Shown: positions 25,306 through 31,364 of the stretch, piece after piece
Position numbering within the stretch: position 1 is the first letter of the stretch
How the letters are laid out: every line of letters begins with the position of its first letter
Source of the DNA: a virus
Virus record (IMG/VR): IMGVR_UViG_3300013104_000048
Span: 1 to 39,071 of that record
Reading direction: 5' to 3' (one strand)
DNA length: 39,071 nucleotides
Program-made: the position numbers and the translations under genes
Notes under the pieces: generated by a model
What the model saw: only the letters and a program-made list of their open reading frames with translations
What the model was told of the DNA's origin: nothing
The model's database searches: none

Positions 25306-25683
25306 TTAGTTATTTTTCTCTTTGAAATAATAACCGATGATAAATCCTAGCGAGGTACCCAGAGCTCCGATGATGACGCTCAAAACTTTATCAAGTTCCA
25401 GTAGTTTAATGCTTGCAACTTCATTGTTGAGACCTTGTGAATGCAGATCTTTCATCCACCCAATGGCAAGTGAGTTATACCAAAGGACAAAACCAAAACA
25501 GCCAGCTATCAAGATGAAGAAGCAGATAAGGAAGGTAATCGTCAGCGTGCTTCTCGTTCTTCCGTCTCTTTGAAGATGGTTAATGGCACTTTCTTCTACA
25601 TCAGAAATTTTTATCTTGTTATGTTGAATCTGCGATTGATTTTGCTTAATTTTTTCGCTGATTTCCTGAATACTAATCGGCAT
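25306..25683 (-). CDS. Small inner-membrane protein, two transmembrane segments
   Basis: 125 residues. An N-terminal soluble coiled-coil-like part (about 1-40; ISEKIKQNQSQIQHNK) is followed by a strong hydrophobic segment (about 47-70, TFLICFFILIAGCFGFVLWY) and a second (about 100-118, VIIGALGTSLGFIIGYYF). It overlaps the gene upstream by 11 bases, so the two form a pair. No family is recognised. A role at the membrane, for example superinfection exclusion, is a guess. Confidence 0.6.
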   Translation of the reverse strand: MPISIQEISEKIKQNQSQIQHNKIKISDVEESAINHLQRDGRTRSTLTITFLICFFILIAGCFGFVLWYNSLAIGWMKDLHSQGLNNEVASIKLLELDKVLSVIIGALGTSLGFIIGYYFKEKNN

Positions 25684-25978
25684 TGTGGTTACCCTCAGAT
25701 GACGCCCCCAATGCCTTAACCACTTGTGTGTAATCTCTCCATATAGATTGGTTATAGTTATGTGAATGAAGAGTTGATTGAAGAATCGGTTCTAGAAGGC
25801 CTCTCAACTGTAAACATATAACCTCCTCTTCCTCTGTCATCCTTTCTTTAAGTGACAAAGACTGATAGATAGTTATCACATTTTGAGAAAGAGAGTTTAG
25901 ATCCTCATTGATCTGATCAGCTGTAGCCCTGAACCTGGCCAGCCTTTCAACTGCTTGTTTTTTATTTAATTTTTCCAT
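25673..25978 (-). CDS. Hypothetical helical protein (101 aa), partner of the membrane gene
   Basis: 101 residues with a GGTGAGGA ribosome site. The sequence is almost wholly helical with heptad-like spacing (ADQINEDLNSLSQNVITIYQSL). It has no membrane segment and no motif that I recognise. The 3' end overlaps the membrane gene, so synthesis is coupled and a complex is plausible. Confidence 0.55.
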   Translation of the reverse strand: MEKLNKKQAVERLARFRATADQINEDLNSLSQNVITIYQSLSLKERMTEEEEVICLQLRGLLEPILQSTLHSHNYNQSIWRDYTQVVKALGASSEGNHNAD

Positions 25979-26489
25979 TCCTCACCTTCAGCGAGATAGA
26001 GCTAATGTGCAAATATACCATGTTCCGTTGCCGTTTTAGTACTATCAGCACTTTCCGCTTGATATTTAGCCTGCTTATAATAGGATCAAAAAATTAGATG
26101 CCCTAACCCTGCCTTATCGACATTGTTCTGCCCCAGAGTCGATGGTAGGTTAACGTTCAACTACAAACTAGCCACATTGCTTATCGAATTAGGAATAGGT
26201 GGTGGCGACGTGTCAACTGTTAGGTTCGCACGAAACGTCATCACCGGAACTGGTACATTACTCTCGGTTCATTCTCTGAAATGATCGGTTGTTGAAACAG
26301 TCAGCAATTTTAACCACGACTTGTTTTCTTCGGCCTCAACGATGATGTAAATGATGTAAATGAACCGACTTGTGATTTCTGAGTGGGATTAGAAAAATTC
26401 AGCATAGACATTCATTAATGATTTTCTGTTGTTAGAGAGCCCCACTATCGCGAGGCTATATAACATAAACTGCTTGCTAAGGGCTGTGG
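25979..26489. other. Non-coding stretch of 0.5 kb, no convincing gene
   Basis: This holds the likely promoter of the helical gene at its left end. A tandem 9-base repeat (gatgtaaat, twice) lies at 26343-26360. A plus-strand frame is open from about 26085 to 26281 but has no start codon or ribosome site. I see no tRNA or terminator. Confidence 0.45.
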
Positions 26490-26756
26490 CTATTTTTTTA
26501 TGTTTTCGAAAGTAGCTTCCACCATTTTCTTTCCAAACTCACCCATATCTTTATACATTACTTTCAAAAAATTAATTGTGTTAGAAGCTGGGCCTTCGAA
26601 TTTCCACTTGCAACCAATGAAACTACAATTGATTAAATTGAAAGGTAACAACCCCTTATATATTATTTCACAATTTTCAAAAACGCACTTTTCATAATGG
26701 TTACCATCCAATTCGACGGTAGTATTATTGAAGGTACTTGAAATGAATTTAATCAT
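26490..26756 (-). CDS. Small pentapeptide-repeat-like protein (88 aa)
   Basis: 88 residues. Residues 8-55 show an alternating F/C pattern (HYEKCVFENCEIIYKG, NCSFIGCKWKFEG) like a short right-handed beta-helix, followed by a helical tail (TINFLKVMYKDMGEFGKKMVEATF). I have seen similar short proteins in enterobacterial genomes without assigned function. Its ATG overlaps the stop of the upstream membrane gene (ATGA), so the two form a pair. Confidence 0.6.
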   Translation of the reverse strand: MIKFISSTFNNTTVELDGNHYEKCVFENCEIIYKGLLPFNLINCSFIGCKWKFEGPASNTINFLKVMYKDMGEFGKKMVEATFENIKK

Positions 26757-27061
26757 GTTAATTCAAAGCCTTGTGTTGTATCAGTATCCTGAACATCATT
26801 ACCGATAATTTTACCATTAGCCTGCATGAACCCTCTGTCATTGCTATAATCGCTTGGAGCGTAAAGTGCAACATGATTGAAATTCAGCGTCAAAAAAAAC
26901 ACTACTACAAGCCCTGCTGGAAATAACATCAAAAACCAAATATATGTACTTTGCTGTGGTTCATTAAGAAAAGGTAATACGAGGTTTGCAGAGACCTCTA
27001 CTATCCCCGCAAAAATACCGATAATCGTTAACGGGTTTTTTATGTGGTTTATCGCGGACAA
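26753..27061 (-). CDS. Two-helix inner-membrane protein (102 aa)
   Basis: 102 residues from a TTG start with GGAGGG upstream. Two hydrophobic segments (about 10-32, PLTIIGIFAGIVEVSANLVL; about 40-63, YIWFLMLFPAGLVVVFFLTL) are followed by a soluble tail with LYAPSDYSNDRG. Similar genes occur in many bacteria and remain uncharacterised. Coupled to the F/C-repeat gene downstream. It is more AT-rich than the virion genes. Confidence 0.6.
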   Translation of the reverse strand: MSAINHIKNPLTIIGIFAGIVEVSANLVLPFLNEPQQSTYIWFLMLFPAGLVVVFFLTLNFNHVALYAPSDYSNDRGFMQANGKIIGNDVQDTDTTQGFELT

Positions 27062-27153
27062 CGTAGATCCCTCCTGAATTCATTTAGGTGGGATTATACC
27101 AGTAACTAATTAAAAGAGCATCATAGGCGTTAAGTAAATGCCTGCTGGAATGC

Positions 27154-27393
27154 CTATCCTTTCTGGATGTTAACGACTATTGGTTGCTGGCAGTTCGCCT
27201 GCCACGCTTTGTTATGCGCCAGGATGTCTTTCTTCGTCTGGCGGTCCAAAACATCCCAATCATGAGCGGTGCCGTAAATGGGTCTAACCCAATCGCAAGC
27301 AGTGTCCACTACCTCAACCCTTTCGGGTCCAGTCTGTGCGCAGCTCGCGATCAACATCGTCATCAGGCATGTGATTAACAGTCTGCTGTACAT
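27154..27393 (-). CDS. Rz1-like outer-membrane spanin lipoprotein
   Basis: 79 residues from MYSRLLITCLMT at 27393. A lipobox LIASC at about 15-19 follows a hydrophobic signal segment, predicting lipidation at Cys19. The mature part is short and has two more cysteines. The start lies in another frame within the Rz-like gene, as is typical of overlapping spanin pairs. It would complex with the Rz-like protein to fuse the membranes at lysis. Confidence 0.75.
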   Translation of the reverse strand: MYSRLLITCLMTMLIASCAQTGPERVEVVDTACDWVRPIYGTAHDWDVLDRQTKKDILAHNKAWQANCQQPIVVNIQKG

Positions 27394-27586
27394 TGCTGGC
27401 CTCTTTCGCGACTTCCGCTTTTCGTTCCGCTGCGGCGACCGCCGTCGCTGCATTCTCTTCTGTGCGCTGCTGTCTGGCTTTTGCCTCTGCCTTACCACTG
27501 CCGCGTATACTTCCAGCAAAAAAACCGCTGAGCGCGACGGCAACCAGCGCACCAAGACCACCCAAAACCATTTCGATGATGCTCAT
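27314..27586 (-). CDS. Rz-like inner-membrane spanin (DUF2681 type)
   Basis: 90 residues from MSIIEMVLGG at 27586, preceded by GAGGTGGCT. One N-terminal membrane helix (about 5-24) is followed by a charged coiled coil (KAEAKARQQRTEENAATAVAAAERKAEV). This is the usual i-spanin build. It overlaps the endolysin stop region and contains the start of the Rz1-like gene. Confidence 0.75.
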   Translation of the reverse strand: MSIIEMVLGGLGALVAVALSGFFAGSIRGSGKAEAKARQQRTEENAATAVAAAERKAEVAKEASNVQQTVNHMPDDDVDRELRTDWTRKG

Positions 27587-27593
27587 AGCCACC

Positions 27594-28223
27594 TCAGACC
27601 AGCACGGATTTCGCCTGGTTAAACAGTGCGCGACGTTTATCCAGACCATGTTGACCGCCGTTGATAAGCAGCGTTACGCGCTCAACATCGCCGGAGTGAA
27701 GCAGGCAACCGCGGGACACATAAAACCACGCAGCGGAACGGGCGGCGTGCTCATCAACCTCAAGCAATTCTGGGTGCGCCACCAGGTCAAGCTTTAGCGC
27801 CTGGCCGCAGCTGCGATAGTTGCTCAGACCGGTGATTTGCTTCAGTCCCCGGCCGCGATATTTCCAGCCATCGCCAGCCACCTGATTACCCAGTTTCTTT
27901 TTGCCCCACTCGCCGCCGTATACAAGATTGGCAATCGCTTTTTGGTTGGCAGGTTGCGTTGCCGTTCTGCCAAGTGCCGCGGCCTGTTGAGGAGTGATAC
28001 GGTGCCTGCCGAACGTTGGCACTAAGTTTTCAGCCGCATAATCCAGACTTTCCACCAGCCGGGTAAATCCTCCGGACTCATGGCCCATCTGGGCGATAAA
28101 CATGGCTTGATCTAGCGGTGCTGTAATGCCGTATTCCTTCATCACCTTGTCAATTTGTGGGAACCAGCGCGCGGCCACTCCGGCACTTATACCTGCCGCT
28201 CTTTGAAATTGTTGTTGATTCAC
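27594..28223 (-). CDS. Endolysin, glycoside hydrolase family 19 (chitinase-like)
   Basis: 209 residues from a GTG with GGAG upstream, overlapping the holin stop by four bases (GTGA). The GH19 catalytic segment AQMGHESGGFTRLVESLDYAAE is at about 46-67; Glu51 is the likely acid. The repeated family motifs GRGLKQITGLSNYR (about 127-141) and a C-terminal NGG turn are present. It degrades peptidoglycan after release by the holin. No signal peptide is visible, so it depends on the holin. Confidence 0.92.
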   Translation of the reverse strand: MNQQQFQRAAGISAGVAARWFPQIDKVMKEYGITAPLDQAMFIAQMGHESGGFTRLVESLDYAAENLVPTFGRHRITPQQAAALGRTATQPANQKAIANLVYGGEWGKKKLGNQVAGDGWKYRGRGLKQITGLSNYRSCGQALKLDLVAHPELLEVDEHAARSAAWFYVSRGCLLHSGDVERVTLLINGGQHGLDKRRALFNQAKSVLV

Positions 28224-28516
28224 GTTGTGCTATCTCCAGTAATACGAGCGATATTGCCGCCCGCACGCCAGATAGCGACGCAGACAACAACGTTGATGAG
28301 TATTTCTCCATAATCGACCTGGACATAATCACCGTGCCAGATACGAAAGGCGGTGTATGCCGGGGCCAGAATTAGCCCATACGCCAGCAGCTCCATAATT
28401 CGGCGGCGACGCATACTGCGCTTACGGAAAAACATCAGGCGGAACGAAATCATGATGCAGGCCAGTGCATTAAGGTGAAGCAATAGCCACGGATAGTTCT
28501 GCAGCAGCCACGTCAT
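28220..28516 (-). CDS. Putative holin (3-TM family)
   Basis: 98 residues with hydrophobic segments at about 5-28, 42-60 and 66-90 and a basic loop FFRKRSMRRRRI between the first two. This resembles the phage holin_3 type. It is sandwiched between a second holin-like gene and the endolysin and is coupled to both by overlaps. Confidence 0.75.
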   Translation of the reverse strand: MTWLLQNYPWLLLHLNALACIMISFRLMFFRKRSMRRRRIMELLAYGLILAPAYTAFRIWHGDYVQVDYGEILINVVVCVAIWRAGGNIARITGDSTT

Positions 28517-28917
28517 TCTTCCCCCTTCACGCCGGGCAGATTGCCTGTTTTTGAGCGGGCAAGAATGCGCAGCAGAATAGTCACGGAAACAGTAGATGCC
28601 GCCAGTGCGCCAATCGCGGGCGATACTTTGATTGTGACTGGCGGACTAAGCTGATTTAGTCCGGCGTTGATAAGGGCGGCGATAATTTCTGAAGCAGTAC
28701 CGGCACAGTAAATGCCACCGATAAAGGAAATGAGAGCAAAAAGAATTTGCTTCCAGATTTTATGGTCCTCAGAACTGAGGATATAAAGCGCCGCCCCTGC
28801 GAGGGAGCAGACCATAACAGCAGGCGTAGCCTCTGGAAAAAGCGTGGCGAATGTAACTCCGGTTGTGCCAGCAGCCACGCCCGCCGTTACCGTTGCAGTT
28901 ATTGGTTCTGCGGACAT
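28513..28917 (-). CDS. Putative holin or holin partner (134 aa)
   Basis: 134 residues with four likely membrane spans (about 6-25, 32-50, 56-78 and 98-118). It starts MSAEPITATVTAGVAAG and carries AALYILSSEDHKIWKQILFAL. The first gene of the lysis cassette, with GAGGGGGC before its ATG. Two small membrane genes before an endolysin commonly mean holin and antiholin; which is which is not clear. Confidence 0.7.
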   Translation of the reverse strand: MSAEPITATVTAGVAAGTTGVTFATLFPEATPAVMVCSLAGAALYILSSEDHKIWKQILFALISFIGGIYCAGTASEIIAALINAGLNQLSPPVTIKVSPAIGALAASTVSVTILLRILARSKTGNLPGVKGEE

Positions 28918-28966
28918 TTAGCCCCCTCTTGTAGCTATTGATCCTCTCAGAATGTTTGAGGGGAAA

Positions 28967-28995
28967 TAAAAAAAGGCCGCCCGTAGGCAGCCTCA
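28967..28995 (-). terminator. Terminator upstream of the lysis genes (tR'-like)
   Basis: GGCTGCC-TACG-GGCGGCC followed by TTTTTTT on the minus strand, before the first holin gene. In lambda the matching terminator is the one overcome by Q. With a Q gene at 30659 this is a good candidate for the Q-dependent stop. Confidence 0.7.
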
Positions 28996-29121
28996 AAACT
29001 ATAAATCCCACCTCTTCTGGCAGGATTACGATGTTTAAGCGGTGTGACGAAGTTAGCACTCTTAACAGAGTACGGTGTTTTTTGCGTACGCGTTAGCATT
29101 TTTTATTGATTTTATTTTTAT

Positions 29122-29127
29122 TATAAT
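29122..29127 (+). promoter_or_regulatory. Likely -10 element for the Ntn-hydrolase unit
   Basis: A perfect TATAAT 41 bases before the ATG at 29168, in a very AT-rich stretch. The -35 position (29099-29104) is only TTTTTT, so a weak or activated promoter is possible. Upstream, ACTCT-TAAC-AGAGT (29058-29071) is an inverted repeat that could bind a regulator. Confidence 0.45.
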
Positions 29128-29167
29128 GCATAAAAATCATGCAATCTTTTTATTGAAGAATGAGACT

Positions 29168-30466
29168 ATGACGGCAGAAATCGCGGTTTATAATAAACTT
29201 GCAGTATCGTTAGCAGCCGATTCCGCTGTGACTATTACAGGCGGTAATACTGTTAAAATCAACAATGGCGCTGAGAAATTATTTGCCTTAAGTAAACACC
29301 ATCCTGTTGGCCTAATGGTTTACGGTGCAGGTAGTTTGTGTGGCGTACCTTGGGAAATGATTATAAAGGAATATAGAAGGCAGCTAGGTGATGTCTGTTA
29401 CGATACTGTTGAGCAGTATGCAGAGAAATTTTGGGATTTCTTGTGCGATAGTAATCACATAATACCAGACGACATTAAAAATAATCACTTAGAGGAAATA
29501 CTTCTTTATAATGTCCTACCCGGGTTGATGCAGCACATTCAAGATTATCCGGTGAAAATGTTTATTGAAGAAAATCAGCGTCATCCTAACACACTTGAGA
29601 CCTATAACATTATTGAAGCTGCTTGTAAGGAGTTCGTTAATAACTTTAATGGAAGCGAATTCTACAAAGGGTTTGATGATAGTGACCTTAGTAAGGCCAT
29701 AGCATTTTCAAAACCAATTGCCAACGAAGCATGCGAGTCAATTTTATATCGTGAAGAAGGTATAGTCATTCCAAATACTTTGATTGACGCACTTTCAACA
29801 ATGTTTGCCCATATTATATGTAGAAAATCTCCCTTCGGAACAAATACCGGACTAGTTATAGCAGGTTATGGTGACAAAGAATATTTTCCAAGTATTTTAG
29901 CTTATGATGTAATAGGTTTTTTCGGTGAGAAGTTAAGATATTCACCAAATATGGACAAAAGTACTAGTGGAGGCGAAAGCGGTGTCACTGCCTATGCACA
30001 AGAAGATGAAGTAAGTGCATTCATGACTGGCATCAGTGGAGAGCTTCAAGAGTATATGTTTCCACAAATTGAAAAGGGCGCGGAAAAAATATTGAGTGAT
30101 GTGGCAGAAAAAATAAAAGCATCCTCATTACCTCCTAAAGAATGCGAGGCGTTAATAACGAGTATTTATGATTTTGCTAAATCTAACTGGTCGACTACTA
30201 CTAGTGACATACGTGAATATATAATTAACAACCATGTAGGTAAGGTTGTTGAAATGATTGAGTTTTTACCAAAACAGGACTTGGGCTACATGGCTGAATC
30301 CTTGGTTAACCTAACAGCTTTCAAGAGAAAGATCTCAAATGACAGTGAAACTGTTGGTGGTCCGATAGATGTTGCTATAATATCAAAAGGAGATGGCTTT
30401 GTTTGGGTGAAACGAAAGCATTATTTTGATAAAGAGCTTAACTATCAGTACTTTAAAAGAAACTAA
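29168..30466 (+). CDS. Proteasome/HslV-like N-terminal-threonine hydrolase (uncharacterised)
   Basis: 432 residues from MTAEIAVYNK; the open frame extends 31 codons upstream, but this start puts Thr2 at the N-terminus after Met removal. Counting Thr as 1, the fold signatures line up with HslV and proteasome beta subunits: Thr1, Asp17 in SLAADSA, Lys36 in GAEKLFAL (Lys33 equivalent), then GLMVYGAG. A helical insert (about 60-220) precedes GLVIAGYGDKEYFP (228-241), which matches the G-D strand of proteasomes, and a long helical C-terminal part ends with a final beta hairpin (GGPIDVAIISKGDGFVWVK). No signal peptide. It is AT-rich, on the opposite strand to its surroundings, with its own promoter and terminator. 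Substrate unknown. Confidence 0.75.
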   Translation: MTAEIAVYNKLAVSLAADSAVTITGGNTVKINNGAEKLFALSKHHPVGLMVYGAGSLCGVPWEMIIKEYRRQLGDVCYDTVEQYAEKFWDFLCDSNHIIPDDIKNNHLEEILLYNVLPGLMQHIQDYPVKMFIEENQRHPNTLETYNIIEAACKEFVNNFNGSEFYKGFDDSDLSKAIAFSKPIANEACESILYREEGIVIPNTLIDALSTMFAHIICRKSPFGTNTGLVIAGYGDKEYFPSILAYDVIGFFGEKLRYSPNMDKSTSGGESGVTAYAQEDEVSAFMTGISGELQEYMFPQIEKGAEKILSDVAEKIKASSLPPKECEALITSIYDFAKSNWSTTTSDIREYIINNHVGKVVEMIEFLPKQDLGYMAESLVNLTAFKRKISNDSETVGGPIDVAIISKGDGFVWVKRKHYFDKELNYQYFKRN

Positions 30467-30477
30467 CGAGGAAAATC

Positions 30478-30633
30478 ATGGCTACGCTGCTCCAATCCAA
30501 CCTTGAGTTAAGAGAATGGCAGAAAAAATTTAACCCTTCTCAACCTGTTAAGACTATAACTCCTACGGCGAAGCGCACCACTGTAGATAAAACCAGTAAT
30601 AAATATCTTCAACAGAGTTTCTTTAGTCGTTAA
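30478..30633 (+). CDS. Small 51-residue partner of the Ntn hydrolase
   Basis: 51 residues starting MATLLQSNLELREWQ and ending QQSFFSR. It begins 11 bases after the hydrolase stop, with AACGAGGA upstream of its ATG, and ends just before a terminator, so the two genes form one unit. It is basic, with a likely N-terminal helix and a disordered middle. I do not recognise it. It may be a substrate, regulator or adaptor of the neighbour. Confidence 0.65.
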   Translation: MATLLQSNLELREWQKKFNPSQPVKTITPTAKRTTVDKTSNKYLQQSFFSR

Positions 30634-30637
30634 CATC

Positions 30638-30660
30638 AAAGGGGGCGTGCCCCCTTTTTT
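30638..30660 (+). terminator. Terminator after the Ntn-hydrolase unit
   Basis: AAAGGGGG-CGTG-CCCCCTTTTTT. On the other strand the same stem ends in only three T, and Q's stop codon lies in it, so it may work in both directions. Confidence 0.85.
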
Positions 30661-31003
30661 AATTTAGCATAGACATAACACCATCTAGATAACCTAAAGT
30701 TGCCTGCAACTTTTTTCGTATTGTACCGTCAGAGCATTTCCGCTTTTTAGCAATACAACGAAGTGAAATTCCAATAACGAAGTGAGCGATAATTAGCTCA
30801 TACTCTTCCGGCTTATATTTTTTTAGACGAGCTACACAACCATCAATCAAGATCCCTTCATCATCATCACACTGCAGACGTGACTTCTTACCGTGCGGCA
30901 GTAAACTTTTGAAACCAGCAGCTATAGGTTGCCAGTCGACACCACTGCTATCAGCTGCAGCCCAGGCACCCCAGCGGTCCATTACCTCGTACATATCACG
31001 CAT
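30659..31003 (-). CDS. Q: Late antiterminator Q
   Basis: 114 residues from MRDMYEV at 31003, with GGAGAG six bases upstream; a TTG at 31015 extends the frame. The sequence is a recognisable phage Q of the RWGAWAA type: DRWGAWAAADSSGVDW (about 8-23), GFKSLLPHGKKSRLQC, DGCVARLKKYKPEEYELIIAHF (about 56-77), and a C-terminal helix-turn-helix region AKKRKCSDGTIRKKL. It lets RNA polymerase run through the terminator before the lysis and virion genes. The Ntn-hydrolase unit now lies between Q and its target region. Confidence 0.93.
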   Translation of the reverse strand: MRDMYEVMDRWGAWAAADSSGVDWQPIAAGFKSLLPHGKKSRLQCDDDEGILIDGCVARLKKYKPEEYELIIAHFVIGISLRCIAKKRKCSDGTIRKKLQATLGYLDGVMSMLN

Positions 31004-31004
31004 T

Positions 31005-31364
31005 TTACTCTCCAATGTTATCGATAATTATCATTCCGGTTTCGCCCCATACTTTTGATCTCCGGGCGTCCCAAATGTGGGAATCATCCTCAAACAAGGC
31101 GTCCAGCAGTGATTTTGTTAAGTTGTCCAGATCGGGCTTTTGCTGATGGGGCTGGCCGACCATAGCCGCGCGCTTTTTCTTACTCCAGCTCTGCGGCATC
31201 GGCAAAACGAAGGTGATATGGGTGCCGTTCTCCGGTACCTGGATGCCATGCAGGTGGGCTTCATCGCAAAACATGCGATAGCGCATCACAGTTGGCCGCT
31301 GCTTCCATTTATCACGGCGTGTCATGCGGGGTTTTCCGACAGGGGTGATGATGTATTTAGGCAT
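31005..31364 (-). CDS. rusA: RusA-like Holliday junction resolvase
   Basis: 119 residues from MPKYIITPVGKPRMTR at 31364, with AGGAGG upstream; this is the usual RusA length and start. The N-terminal GKPRMTRRDKW, central THITFVLPMP, and KPDLDNLTKSLLDALFEDDSHIWD (about 79-102) carry the acidic active-site residues (equivalents of Asp70, Asp72, Asp91). It resolves branched DNA before packaging. The gene sits directly before Q, the standard lambdoid nin position. Confidence 0.93.
   Translation of the reverse strand: MPKYIITPVGKPRMTRRDKWKQRPTVMRYRMFCDEAHLHGIQVPENGTHITFVLPMPQSWSKKKRAAMVGQPHQQKPDLDNLTKSLLDALFEDDSHIWDARRSKVWGETGMIIIDNIGE

Noticed and set aside
26085-26281. Plus-strand frame open for about 65 codons in the 0.5 kb gap
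   Set aside because: No start codon or ribosome site, and the translated sequence matches nothing I know. Treated as non-coding.
28769-29059. Minus-strand frame of 96 residues before the holin gene
   Set aside because: It spans the terminator and overlaps the first holin gene in another frame; no ribosome site.
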